NCBI GenBank assembly: GCA_963921935.1 | Contig: OY998175.1 | Span: forward strand, 293,454,246-293,518,245 | Direction: 5' to 3' | DNA length: 64,000 bases | Source of the DNA: Galeruca laticollis | Taxonomy: Eukaryota; Arthropoda; Insecta; Coleoptera; Chrysomelidae | Part shown: positions 19,540 to 30,361 of the stretch, piece by piece | Layout of the letters: each line of letters begins with the position of its first letter | Numbering within the stretch: position 1 is the stretch's first letter | Position numbers and translations under genes: made by a program | The notes under the pieces: model-generated | Seen by the model: the letters and a program-made list of their open reading frames with translations, nothing else | Told to the model about the DNA's origin: nothing | Database searches by the model: none

Positions 19540-22380
19540 AAGTTAGGAGGGAGAACATGCCTAGTAAGACTGGCAAACCAAGACGATAAAAAAAAGTAAT
19601 GATGAACAAACAAAAATTGAGATACAGGATGATCTGTCGCAGTATTATCGAGATATTCAAAAATAAATCTGAATGAAAACAAAAGAAGAGAAGGTCAAAG
19701 GGGAACATGGTAACAATTGGGTATAGAAAAATATACATAGAATCACAGGAATGGAGGTGGAACATTGTAGAAGATAAGATAGAACAAAGGAAACAAAATA
19801 TAATACCACAAAACCAGTAGCACAAAGCACAAACAGGAGGGCGACAGACAGGAAATTGAACAAAGCAATGAAAATGGAAACGAAAATAGAATCAACGAAC
19901 AAGGAAGAAAAAGTAATATCAAAAATAGGAACGTGGAATATGAGAGGTATATACACCGAAGGAGCACTGAAAATTTTAATGCAGGAAATAGACTTAACAT
20001 CTTAGCAATTGAAGAAATGAAACAAGAAGTAAGTAAGTTGGTAAGCGAAGTAGAAAACTACATATCCAATAGTGGAGGAGCAACAAGAACTTTGGCAACA
20101 GGATTGATGATAGCCAAACACAATGCAGGGATAGTGAAAAGATTTAAAGCGATATCAGAGCGAATGTGTTACTTGCAAATTAATACAGACAAAGAAAATA
20201 TGAGCATATTAACGAAAAAGACAAGTTTATTTTGTAGCGGAGATGGGGCTTTTTATTGCCAGCAAAAAGGAACCAAATGGGAAGTACTCCAATCAAATCG
20301 ACCATTTCCTGATACAAAAACAATCAATGAAAAGAGTAGAAAACGTCAGAACCTAGAGAGGAGCAGATGAGGACAGCAACCACTTTTTACTATTCGCGAA
20401 AATAATTCAAAATAGTAAATAAAGAAAGGAGAAGCAAAAGTGCAGACCAAAAAGAAGGTTACAGGTGGAAATGCTCATAGATAACAAAAAAGAATATAAA
20501 GAAGAAATTAAGAAAACCCTAGAACAACAATAGAACCACAATGTAAACGACGAATGGAAACATTTAAAGGAAATTATAAAGAAGACTGCAAGAAAAATAA
20601 AAAGGGAAAAAGGGAAGAATGGTTTGATGCAAAATGCAGAGAAGAAATTGAAAAGAGATGCCAAGCCAAACAGAAAATGTTACATACTGGTACATATAAA
20701 GACAAAGTACAAAGAAAATATGCAGGGTAAAAAAACGAAACGGAATGGAGGACAAAAAAAACAGCATAGAAGAACATTTTGTAAAGAAAGAAATGAAGAA
20801 CTTTTATCAAGAAATAAAATATAATAAAGGGAAAGTTGGGCAGAGGACCATATGAATAAAAAGAAAAAAGGAGAAATAATAAAGGATGAAAGTGAAATGA
20901 TACAAAGATGAGACGAGTACTTCAAAGAAATATTAAATAAAGAAAATGAGAACGAGTAAAGGGAGGAGCTTACAACCCCAAATAGGCATAATGACTGAGA
21001 AATATCAACAAAATTGAAGGAGGAAATCTCAGAAATAATACTGAGACAAAAGAACGGCAAATCTCCCAGAGAAAATGAAATACAACCAGAGTTGATGCGG
21101 CGAAGACGTACTAAAGACAAAGGTGTACCATTTGATATCAAATATATGGGAACAAGAGATAATGTCAGAAGCGTGGGAAACAGCAATAATGGTACCAATT
21201 TAGAAGAAAGGTAAACAGGACGAATACATAAACAATAGAGGTACAATAGAGGTATCGCGCTACAGGACACAGTGTATAAAATAATGGCCAAGACCATCGG
21301 AAGATTAAAGGAATATGGGGAAAACTTGTTCGGAGATTATCAATGCGGATTCTGAGCTGGAAGATCAGTCATGCATCATATTTTCACTTTAAAGCAACCG
21401 CAAAGAATTGAGTACAAATACGGTCTAATTTTATAGACTTTCAAAGGGCCTACGACACGGCCAGGAGAAATTCTTCATACTGTATTATGAGTGATCTAAA
21501 CATCCCACAAAAACGGATAAGTCTTTACCAAAATGACGCTCGAATATACAGTAACTAAGATCAAGGCGAACCAAAAAATATTAGAAAGCTTTGATACCAA
21601 CACAGGACTAAAACAAGGAGATCCGTTATCCACCACCCTGTTTAACATTGTATTATAATGGATAGTATGCAAAACCAGTATGAACATGGCAGAGACACTA
21701 TAAACTAAGGCAACACAATTACTGGCATAAGCGGATTCTGTCTACATCAGAAAACGAACTGAGAAGAATATACCGAGCTTTCATACAAACAGCAGAGACA
21801 GTGAATGTGCGAGTCAATGAAGACAAATCTAAGTTCATAAAAATGGCAACACCTGAATGGAAAGGAACAACGAGGAAGGGAAAAAATAATGAAGTCCGAA
21901 GCTATGTATATCTCGGTGTGGTTATCAAGGACGACGGCGACGAGGGAGGGAATTTAGAAACTAGACTGACGACAAGAAGTAAACAGGTAGGAGCATTGAA
22001 CAAAATAATAAGTTCAAAGATCTCGAGAAAGACAAAGCTACATCTGTACAAAACAGAGGAAGAGAAATTAGATACTGAGGAGGATATTAGGGGGAAAAGA
22101 GGGAGAAGTGTGGCTAAGAAGAACAAATAACGAAATACAGAATTATTTGGAAAAGCAGAACAAGATCCAAAAGAATAGGGTGGCTGGGACAGGTGCAGAG
22201 ATTGCCTGACTGTAAAACCACAAAAAAAATTATGAACATAGAACAAGCGGGAACAAGAAAGAGAGGCAGACCAAAGAAAATATGATACACAGAAGTCATT
22301 GAAGACCTGAGAGAGAGAGAGGAATCCAGGACTGGAAAACAAAGGCAAAAGATAGGAAGGAGTGGAAGGAAATATAATGT
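19540..22380 (+). pseudogene. RTE-like non-LTR retrotransposon relic
   Basis: Plus-strand decayed element. At 19933-20370 an endonuclease-like stretch is open (RLNILAIEEMKQEV, GLMIAKHNAGIVKRFKAISE). RT pieces follow: 21014-21214 (EIILRQKNGKSPRENEIQPE), about 21300-21500 (YQCGF near 21340, then FIDFQRAYDT-like near 21430) and 21801-22130 (VRVNEDKSKFIKM, YVYLGVVIKDDGDEGGNLET). The C-terminus near 22190-22370 has the usual GW.GQ.QRLPD, KRGRPKKI.Y and AKDRKEWKEI blocks. Many stops and shifts; dead. It lies in the ckn intron in sense orientation. The strong A and G bias of the coding strand gives many long but meaningless minus-strand frames here. Confidence 0.75.
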
Positions 22381-22812
22381 CCTTATAGAAAATAAATTAA
22401 ATTTGACTTCTGTTGGTATTGAAACTATAAAAAGGGCCTTGGAAAACCAATTTTGTCCATTTTATTTATCAATTTGGTGAAATCTGTTCAATAAATTCTA
22501 TCAATTTGAACCCTTTCAAATAACTGGGACTGCAACAATCGCAATGGAAATAATAATGATTAATTTCCAAGAAAATGCATAAATATAATTTTTTTAATTT
22601 AGTTTTTTATAATTTCCAATGAGTTTAGTCATTGATGTGAAATAATAAATTTATTTCTCGACAAAATAATCTTGTCATCCAAAACCACTTTTCATAAAAA
22701 GAAATTCACTAAAACATAAAATACTAATATCTTACGTCATAAAAATGCCTTAATATACATCTTGAAACTAGTTTTTATTTGGATAAATCCCTTTATTGGC
22801 CATACTTTTCAG
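22381..22812. other. 3' end of the large ckn intron
   Basis: AT-rich sequence leading to the acceptor at 22811-22812 (CATACTTTTCAG). Nothing else was recognised. Confidence 0.5.
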
Positions 22813-23338
22813 ATACGAACTGGTAGAGGTAAATCGTTGGAATCCCTAGAAGACCCCAACGAGAGAACGCATCATACATTCACTGCCGAGAACCCCCAAA
22901 CAGTATACTACCCACAACCTATTGGTTGGCGTACAAGATCATATGACGATGGTGATATAACACCAACCAATGAAACAGCACTATTATACGAGGGAGGAGG
23001 TACCCTTCCGAGACCACGTGGCATAATTCGACCAAGACCTATCGCTAAAATAGCCGCTAAAGCTAGGGAAACTTTCCCGGATTTTGAGAAACCGCAGTAT
23101 AATCCCCAATATAAATCTTTACCCAGAGATGTGATAGATGGCGGCGCTTATCACGTGCAGTATACGGGAAGTCCTCTCATGGGGAAAAAGATCCCACCGA
23201 ATCCACCCAAAAGGCAAGATAGTGAGTGTAACGAACAAACAACAACAGTGGAAATTCACCACGTTCAGACTTCTAGTCCTTTACCACTGCCTGCTTATCC
23301 TAGTTCGGATAGTCTTAGTATATCTTTAGATAACCAAG
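22813..23338 (+). CDS. ckn: Caskin exon: linker and proline-rich region I
   Basis: This exon of 526 nt opens in phase 0 (IRTGRGKSLESLEDP) and ends after one base of a Gly codon at a G|GTACGT donor. It encodes about 175 residues without a folded domain: VYYPQPIGWRTRSYDDGD, GGTLPRPRGIIRPRPIAK, FEKPQYNPQYKSLPRDVID and the proline motifs KKIPPNPPKRQD and PLPLPAYPSSDSLSISLDN. In Caskins the region after the SAM tandem is a long proline-rich, presumably disordered stretch that binds SH3-type partners; PPNPPKR looks like such a ligand, as an inference. Base composition is more GC-rich than the flanks, as expected of coding sequence. Phase 1 at its end matches the next exon. Confidence 0.88.
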
Positions 23339-23407
23339 GTACGTTTCATTCAAGCATTTTTCGATAGTTCGGATAGATAATTGAGCGAATTTGTTTTGTG
23401 TTCATAG

Positions 23408-23568
23408 GTGATCTTCCACTACCGCCACCACCAGCGCCGGGAACTCCTCCAGGAATGTCACATACTCAATGTAAGCTAAATTCATCACAGTCTTGGAGCG
23501 TCGAGGAACAGGAGCTTATCAAAACGTTGGCATTGCAGCACAGAAACGGTTCTGACGCAAGCTTCAAG
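23408..23568 (+). CDS. ckn: Caskin exon: proline-rich region II
   Basis: 161 nt after a short 69-bp intron with a TTCATAG acceptor. The first two bases complete the split Gly codon and the exon ends in phase 0 at AAG|GTATAA. It reads DLPLPPPPAPGTPPGMSHTQ, a poly-proline segment of the kind bound by EVH1, SH3 or profilin modules, then SWSVEEQELIKTLALQHRNG. The donor is somewhat weak (GTATAA). The next certain exon is 30362-30646; the open 72-nt segment at 23801-23872 could optionally be spliced in between without changing frame. Confidence 0.87.
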
Positions 23569-23615
23569 GTATAATTTAATTAAACGTTTAAATAACTGAC
23601 TTTATTTATATCTAT

Positions 23616-23745
23616 AGGAGGGCGTTCAAGTATTACATAATGTAATTTGGGGGGAGGGGAGTTTTGTAAAAAGTTACGATGCCTTACAGGAGCGGGAGGG
23701 GGTTCGCACAACGCGTTACGTAATTTTTTTTTTATTTAAATAAAA
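23616..23745 (+). mobile_element. MITE fragment (AGGAGGGCGTTCAAGTATTA end)
   Basis: The left end AGGAGGGCGTTCAAGTATTA followed by CATAATGTAAT is the inverse of the end at 29551-29586. Inside are G-rich tracts (GGGGGGAGGGGAG and GGGAGGGGGTTC), and near 23717 GCGTTACGTAAT appears as the inner part of the other terminal repeat, cut off before its outer end. I read this as a truncated copy of about 110-130 bp of one MITE family. Confidence 0.5.
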
Positions 23746-23800
23746 AACTAGAAAATTGAAATTTCCCAAGTTTGCAACACTTTTTGTTTATGTTTTACAG

Positions 23801-23872
23801 GGAATAAATATCTCGATTGCAGTGTATGTCATATTTATTTTGTTTTCGTTGTCTGTATTCAGTGCTGTTAAA
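23801..23872 (+). other. ckn: Candidate 72-nt cassette exon of ckn coding a hydrophobic helix
   Basis: A pyrimidine-rich acceptor (TTTGTTTATGTTTTACAG) precedes 24 open codons, and AAA|GTGAGT follows as a strong donor. Translation in the phase set by the exon ending at 23568 is GINISIAVYVIFILFSLSVF then SAVK, a continuous hydrophobic run long enough to span a membrane. Both boundaries are phase 0, so inclusion would keep the frame into the exon at 30362. Against it: a 24-codon open stretch can occur by chance, Caskin is not known to me as a membrane protein, and the segment sits next to MITE sequence. Only splice signals and phase support it. Confidence 0.3.
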
Positions 23873-24090
23873 GTGAGTTTATTTTATTTTCATTCATTTA
23901 ATCAATCACGGGCAAGCCCGATTCACATAAATACAATATAATATAAATGGTACAATAACAAAAAAGAAAAATATGTAAAACTGGTAAGAATGATTAAATT
24001 GACATCTTATATATTAAAAAAATGTATGAAAACTGATGTCTGGCCGGTTTCCTTAATTTTTTTTTTAATGAAAGGTATTTAGACACAGAT

Positions 24091-24600
24091 ATGTCATCAA
24101 TCATTGAAATTTACTCAACTCCTACCTTACTCAAGTTATACTCAAATGCGATTCTTCCCTGTACATTTCTTATGGGACACATTTACTCCAACAATTTGAA
24201 TTCTCTTAGCTCCTCTTCTAAAGAATGGATCTTGATCGATTCACTCTTAGAATACTCAGTGGATCAAGCTCTTCATTTGAGCTATCAACTGTTTAAATTC
24301 GTTGAGTTTGAGGAAAGTTATGCCTGCACAATCAACTTTACATTCAATTTTTTCAAGATGTTCCTTCACTCAGACCTCTATAACTAGAGTTCTAATTAAC
24401 GTAGGCTGTTGACACAAGTCTAAGACCACTCAGTGGATCAAGCCATTTCTTTTGAGCTATTAACTGTTTAAATTCGTTGAGTTTGAGGAAAGTTATGTGT
24501 GCAAAATCAACTTTACTTTCAATTTTTTCCAAATACTGCGGCGACGCACAACTAATATTGTCTGGAAGGAAGTACTGTAACATTATTTTATGTAATATTT
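24091..24600 (-). pseudogene. Duplicated relic of an unknown coding segment
   Basis: Two tandem copies, period about 174 bp (CAGTGGATCAAGC at 24257 and 24431), share GAGCTATCAACTGTTTAAAT-like and TTGAGGAAAGTTATG segments. On the minus strand both read as the same peptide, with changes: YLEKIESKVDFAHITFLKLN, then EFKQLIAQKKWLDPLSG. The second copy (24583-24392) keeps an open frame of 63 codons; the first has stops. The protein family is not recognised. The even distribution of changes suggests old, non-functional sequence. Confidence 0.4.
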
Positions 24601-25859
24601 ACACCATCTCATACATAGTGTTGTATGATGGAGCTTGATGCTGCAAAAGATCAGCTGCTATCTTCAACATTTTAGAATCTTCGAGTGACACGAAGGACAT
24701 CTTGAATTGAGGTTCAAGACCTAGTTACCCATGTCAGCTACGCTTACAGAGGCATAACCCAACTTAAGAATTCTATGAGATATACTATAACCTGTGAGGA
24801 AAAAAATGAACTGGAAGTCGGATATATTAAATAAAACTCAGAAATTCGAGTAGTACCTTATTTAATTCAAGTATTACATCTAGTGTGGAATTGGAAAGGC
24901 ACTATAAAAACCATACACGCGAACAGATGGAAAGTAGGACACACTAGAGGATATTATTAAATTTCTGTATAATATTTCACTGAAGTTCTTTCCGCCTTTA
25001 CCCAACAAATTAAATGGCAATGTTATGTAGACAGTAATTAATAAATCATTTAGCAAAGTCACTCTCGATAGAAGGATGATAGGTGGCAATAATTACTAAA
25101 AACGAAAATATAACTTCTATTAATGGCAACTCTGCTGCAATTTATATTGGCGCCAGTAAGGTTTGCCGGCAGTCTTACTATATTTTGGATGGTAAAAATT
25201 AAAGTACTTACAATACCAGCACTAACAAACTATACACTTTACTTTCAAATTGAAATTATTGAAACTAATATTTTCCAAGAAAGGGACACTGAAAGAAATG
25301 AGGAGACCTTGAACAACATACTCCTCCATTGATGAGCTCTAGACCGACTGAGAATCGCGGAAAAAGCATGCTTGACTTACTACTTGTGACCGGACTCAAA
25401 TATTTTTGACGTACAGGGTTGGTTTAAATACTTTTGTAAGAATTTTATTATTAGAAATTCTTACACATAGTCTATCCCACTTGTCCTCTAGTAGGTATTA
25501 AATTTATGTGTAAAACAAAAGGAAAAATCTAAAGTATAGTATAAATCACAAATTAAAAAAAAAGAAAATAAAGTAAGATGAGTGATAACCCATGAAACCA
25601 ACAATAAAAGCTGTAGGGACTAAAGTTCAAGTTCCAACAGATGTATTTTTGAATTTGAAATTTGACACATTAAAAATTAAAATTCCATCCACAGAATTTG
25701 CTAATCTAAGTGTCCAGGTAGAAAACTATTCATTGCATAGTTCTACCTATGAAATGCAACATGAAACGTTTGTACTTGCCTAGTAAGGCTAACCTAACCT
25801 AACCAAATACTTTATGGATTAAGTACTCCATGTTAAAAAGTGTCCTTAAGTCAAAAGAA
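24601..25859. other. Intron sequence, nothing recognised
   Basis: Short frames only (63-69 codons), no motif and no terminal repeats. Some moderately GC-rich stretches, such as 24640-24760, may be old transposon sequence. Confidence 0.4.
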
Positions 25860-26460
25860 ACTTGGATTTGAGTCAATATTACAAGCCTAACATCGTTTTT
25901 AAAAAAGCAAAATGTGGGATATCGCCAGAAAAAGGCTAAAATCTTTGACAAAAATAAAATTTCCCGATTTATGGAAGAAGCACCTGATCAAATTTACCTT
26001 CTAATAAAAGTCGTAACAATTTTCGGGTTGGCCGGTGCTAGCAGGCGCGTTGAGCTTTGCAAGATAATGGTTGATCACATGGAGGATAAAGGAAATTTAA
26101 TATTCGTCAATATCCCTGACAGTAAAAACAATAATTCAAAAATCTTTGTACTGTCCAATGAAACAAATAAGGGACATTACTTACAACTTTATCATCATAA
26201 ATATGCACAGGCGTTATTTTGTGCCATATAGCCAAGGAGCATGCAGTTCTCAATGCGTTGGAATAAATTCATTTGGTAAAATACCTTCGAGAATAGCTAC
26301 ATACCTACAATTGAAAAATACAGAACAGTATACAGGAAATAGTTTTCATCATTCCTCTGCTACCATGTTGGCCGAATCTGGAGCAGAAGCTGGAAATCGA
26401 TGACTAGCCAAGAGCTACATTGATAATTCGACAAACCAAAAAAGGATTTGTCTAATAAAA
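25860..26460 (+). pseudogene. Tyrosine recombinase relic (Crypton/DIRS-type integrase domain)
   Basis: The plus strand reads, in two frames, as the catalytic domain of an insect tyrosine recombinase. IFGLAGASRRVELCKIMVDH (about 26020-26080) holds the first catalytic Arg region. After a shift near 26230 comes YTGNSFHHSSATMLAESGAE, where active relatives have a GHSFRR.SAT motif; both the His and the Arg of the H-x-x-R box are replaced (N and H). Then, past a stop at 26401, comes LAKSYIDNSTNQK, which retains the nucleophilic Tyr position. Such enzymes mobilise Crypton and DIRS elements through a phosphotyrosine intermediate. The lost H-x-x-R residues, a frameshift and stops make this copy inactive. 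No zinc-finger or RT partner was recognised nearby. Confidence 0.6.
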
Positions 26461-26565
26461 TATTGGCCATGAACATCTGCCCTTCTAAGTCAACCTTCAT
26501 CGACCTATTTGAACAAATGTCATGAGGTAAATCAACCTTCATCAAGCCATATTAACTGCCCTCAG

Positions 26566-26720
26566 TGGTCTCCGTAGTCTAGTGGAATGGTGCTGTCTGC
26601 TAACAGAGAGGCCCCAGGATCAAACCTGGGCCTAGATACATTGTAACCTTACCTTGTTGTTGTTACTCCAAGAAGTGGGGTTACATTGCCAAAGGTTCGC
26701 TTTTCGCCGGAGAGCATAAG
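26566..26720 (+). mobile_element. tRNA-derived SINE (head region)
   Basis: GTAGTCTAGTGG (26576-26587) fits an RNA polymerase III A box and GGATCAAACC (26617-26626) a B box, at the spacing of a tRNA gene; the T-arm CCCAGG/CCTGGG pairs. The acceptor ends do not pair, so it is not a functional tRNA gene. A non-tRNA body follows (TTGTTGTTACTCCAAGAAGT...). The 3' end is not defined. Confidence 0.6.
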
Positions 26721-28339
26721 GTCATGAGTTAGTGAGGAATATTTGAAAGCTTTTCCTTTATTATTTTTTAAGGCGCCACTTGATTAGTAGGACATTCAAG
26801 AAATTTACTGATTAACCAAGAAACCAATAATGAACAAAAAATTAGCTATTGTAACTTTTCAAATATGTTATTTATGTCGTTTTGCTTTTACGTTTGTGAA
26901 TCAAATAAAACACTTTGTTGCCAATGAAACAGTTTAATTAAATGGATGGTACCTTGAACATATGTTGTAATAACCTGTCTCAAAAATATGAGGTGATCAA
27001 CTCTATTTATGAAATGATAATCAGTTAGGTATCATTGATTAGTTAATTTAAAATGTTTAACAATTTCTAATGTTATCAACTAACGGAGATCAAAATATAC
27101 AGTACACTAAATCTTTAGCAACCCGTAAATGGTATACCAGTTACCGCTTTACAACAGTAATAATTAACCATATACATACAAGTAGGTCAAAAGTATCTCT
27201 AATATATTAAGATTAAACTGAAATATAATTTCAGGGCAGTATACATTAACAAAGTTGATATTTCAACTCTAAAGAATTGAAAGAATGTAATGTTAAAATT
27301 GTGAATTTGATAGACGTCTTTATAAAAATGTGAAGTTACTAACAGTAGAATATAAAAGTTAATGTGTGATTCAACGTTAAAAAAATGAAGTTATAAAATG
27401 AATAAATTGCTCAAAGTTCAGATAAAAACAAATAAAACTTTAAATGTTACTTGCGGTTAGTGTCCAAACTATTAGACGTCAATTGGCTTAATTGACAAGC
27501 AACATCTGACTTATGGAACTAGATTCAGCCATGCGGTTAATGTTCATGATGTCACCAACAAACAAAGTCCAGCTTCGTCCTTTGAACTGGAAACGCTGTT
27601 AGAAGCTCTTGTCGCTCTATAACGTTAATCGCAATCCGATGTACGAAACGTCTACAACCCTGGACGGAGAACTTAGCCTGTCAGCTATCCCTACGAGAAT
27701 ATATACCATACAGGATCATCCGAAATTGAAGCTTCTTAAAATCTGTTCTTGATCATCCTATCATTGATAACCATCACCCATAAAAACTATCAAACCATCA
27801 ATTGGCAAAAAATATTGTAAAAACTGCTTGTAAAAAATTATGCAGTATAAAAAAACCCTAAAAAGAAATTGGGGGTTATAGCCGTGAAAATGTATACAAG
27901 ATGAAAGCTTACCTTGTTACCAAGGGTTTTTCACCACTATAGCTCCCAAAATATATGGATTAAACCATGTGCCACCGGCCATTTTATATACTTACGACGT
28001 CCTCATCGATACCCCAACTCAATCATTCGACAAGTATCAGACAAGTGCTTTCAACAGCTTCCCTTTACTTTACAATTGACATCAGCAAACAGTGTTACCA
28101 ATGGCAGTCAAATAAAATCCCCACATTGAATAATAAAATACTCATGGATTGGTTAGATCACATGAAGAAGGATATGCTTAAATAATTTTAAAACCCATAG
28201 TTAATTCCGTTATGCAACCAACTATACAGAAATGTGTATAAAGTTGCATACTCAGTGGGTGGCTTAATTGAATTAATGTACCTCCGTGAGTTACTCATAA
28301 TACAATACAAAAAAAGCATTGTATTTTTATCATGCTACA
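26721..28339. other. Intron sequence, nothing firmly recognised
   Basis: Mostly AT-rich. Two less AT-rich patches (about 27450-27780 and 27910-28190) look like decayed element sequence, the second with open frames of about 70 codons (for example ILMDWLDHMKKDMLK), but no family motif was seen. Confidence 0.35.
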
Positions 28340-28558
28340 ACATCATAATTAAAAATTCGGAGAGCCACCTGTTGGAAGGCAATGGCAAACCACTGACGGT
28401 ATTCTGCCTAGTACAGCCTCTCAACATAGACGTTCGGATTCGTCGTTAAACAGTAGGTCCCTTCTATCTGTGGTAACTGGAGAGCACAACACAGGTATAA
28501 GTGAAATGTCGCCAACATCCGAACATGGATATGACACTGTAAGAAGAAGAAGAAGTGT
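28340..28558 (+). repeat. Retroposon-like 3' end with (GAA)n tail
   Basis: A moderately GC-rich block (GGAAGGCAATGGCAAACCAC at 28375, then GCCTAGTACAGCCTCTC) ends in AGAAGAAGAAGAAG at 28541-28554. A structured body with a simple-repeat tail suggests a SINE or the 3' end of a non-LTR element. The family is not identified. Confidence 0.4.
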
Positions 28559-29051
28559 TCATCAAGCCGTACCATAGCCACCCATTAAATGAACTGACCA
28601 GATCTGCTAATTAATTAATTTTCTATTGTTGTTTTTATTGTGGTATATTATTGTAATTGTTTATTGCATAGTTCTTTGTATAGAGTTTAACTAAAAATTA
28701 TTCAATAAATTATAATTTTCTTACTTTTCCTGTTATCTGATATGAAGCTCGTAGGAAAAATTTTGTTCCTAACACGTGCGGAAAAGTAGCACTTTGCGTA
28801 CTTGTTAGGAAAATAACTATATTTCAGTTAGGTTTCAGTTTCTAATTGCATTGCCAAAGATTAAAATAAATATGTTATTTTATTAAGAGTTTATTAGTAA
28901 AAAAGCGAAAATAGGAGAATGCATGAGAATAACAATGGTGGATCAAACCAAAAATGTATGTAAGGCCAAGTATGGAAAATAACATAATTTAATGTAAGAT
29001 TAGTAATAAAAATTTATTAGGATAAATTTGAGCCCATTTTAACATATTTTA

Positions 29052-29535
29052 AACTTAAGCAAATGTTCATTATATTATGTGTGATTGTTTATTAAATAAC
29101 AAAATGAATAAATAAAATAAACACATGTGTTGCGAGTTAGAAATCTCTTGTTTTATTAATTATTACCGCAAACGCGGTGGCAACAATAACGAAGGTATTT
29201 TAGCGACTTTTGGGTGCCTTGTGTAAAGTAATTGTGACTTTTAGGGGAAAATGGTCACTTGGGTATTATGCAACGTTTAGGGAGGGAAGGGACAACTTAA
29301 GCAAATGTTCATTATATTATGTGTGATTGTTTATTAAATAACAAAATGAATAAATAAAATAAACACATGTGTTGCGAGTTAGAAATCTCTTGTTTTATTA
29401 ATTATTACCGCAAACGCGGTGGCAACAATAACGAAGGTATTTTAGCGACTTTTGGGTGCCTTGTGTAAAGTAATTGTGACTTTTAGGGGAAAATGGTCAC
29501 TTGGGTATTATGCAACGTTTAGGGAGGGAAGGGAC
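29052..29535 (+). repeat. Perfect tandem duplication, 2 x 242 bp
   Basis: 29052-29293 and 29294-29535 are identical by direct reading, from AACTTAAGCAAATGTTCATT to GGGAGGGAAGGGAC. With no difference in 242 bp, this is either a very recent duplication or an assembly artefact. The right part of the unit has the G-rich interior typical of the MITE end at 29551-29586, and ACCGCAAACGCGGT inside forms a small palindrome. Confidence 0.9.
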
Positions 29536-29550
29536 GTACAAAAATCTTCA

Positions 29551-29586
29551 AAAATTGCGTTATGTAATACCTGAACGCCCCCTAGG
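29551..29586 (-). mobile_element. MITE terminal repeat (inverse of 23616)
   Basis: TTGCGTTATGTAATACCTGA followed by ACGCCCCCTAGG is the inverse of the end at 23616. The other end of this copy is not visible, unless it lay in the duplicated unit on its left. Confidence 0.5.
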
Positions 29587-30361
29587 ACATTTAAACTAAA
29601 GCTTGTCTATATTGTATCCGTGGTAGATGTATTATTTTATCCAACGATTTTTTCGAAGCTTGTTCATAAACAAAAGCACACACTCAAATTTTATTTGTAT
29701 GTATTCTATTTAATCTAGTTTATAATAAACATGTTGTCCGTTATAGATTTTAGTATTGAAATTTTCCAGATATTCTCCTTAGTTTTCTTGGTGGCTTTTA
29801 TCTATATAACTTTCAAGAATTCCTGCCAAAAAACGAGTTTGTCAAAAATGTTGCTGTCATATACTAGTTTTAGGAGTAATCTTCAGCACTCAAGAGTACT
29901 GATACTAGCCCCTGGTGTCGATTCTTAACTCTCCCTGTTTCATTATCACACATTTCTTCAACAAATTTGTGATACAAATTATTAAAATTTCTATAATGTC
30001 CTCATAATCATAAATGGTTTTTATCGGACTGGTTCCTGTCAACTCTAGTGTCGTCACTAAACATGTCAGTCACGAGATTTCATTGACTGGTTTTCTAACT
30101 GGCCTGATGAAAACGAGTCGTGACAGTATCCTTTTTTGTTTATAAGTTTCATTAGTTTTCGTTCCAGTTTCCTTGTTCCAATTTATTTTTAAACATGTTT
30201 TCCTACCTTTTTTATGATTTTCGTTAAAATTTTTGTGAAGGAGGACTTTCCTATCCCTCTAGATCACAGGAACTTAGTGCTATCTACGACGTTTAGTATT
30301 AAAAATAGTTGAAATTATTTCAATTTTTTTGATTTTGTAACAATGTTTTTGTCTGTTTCAG
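29587..30361. other. End of the last ckn intron
   Basis: AT-rich; no feature apart from the acceptor GTCTGTTTCAG at 30351-30361. Confidence 0.5.

Larger units (their letters stand above)
3231..22812 (+). other. Large ckn intron (19.6 kb) filled with mobile elements
   Basis: The donor at 3231 (GTGAGT) and the acceptor at 22811-22812 (CAG) bound this intron. Its contents are listed separately: tandem and inverted repeats, a GC-rich island, Harbinger, jockey-, RTE- and CR1-type elements. I saw no convincing additional ckn exon inside it, although a small phase-0 exon could be missed by eye. Confidence 0.8.

Noticed and set aside
19461..21297. Long hydrophobic minus-strand ORFs (85-205 aa) as membrane proteins
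   Set aside because: They are the complement of the A/G-rich coding strand of an RTE-like relic on the plus strand; Phe/Leu/Ser-rich peptides follow automatically from that composition.
26566..26640. Functional tRNA gene
   Set aside because: A and B boxes and the T-arm are present, but the acceptor stem does not pair and unrelated SINE-like sequence follows.
23616..29586. One 6-kb transposon bounded by the inverse ends at 23616 and 29586
   Set aside because: Each end has its own G-rich MITE interior, and the left copy shows part of its own second terminal repeat at about 23717. Two small copies of one MITE family in opposite orientation is simpler.
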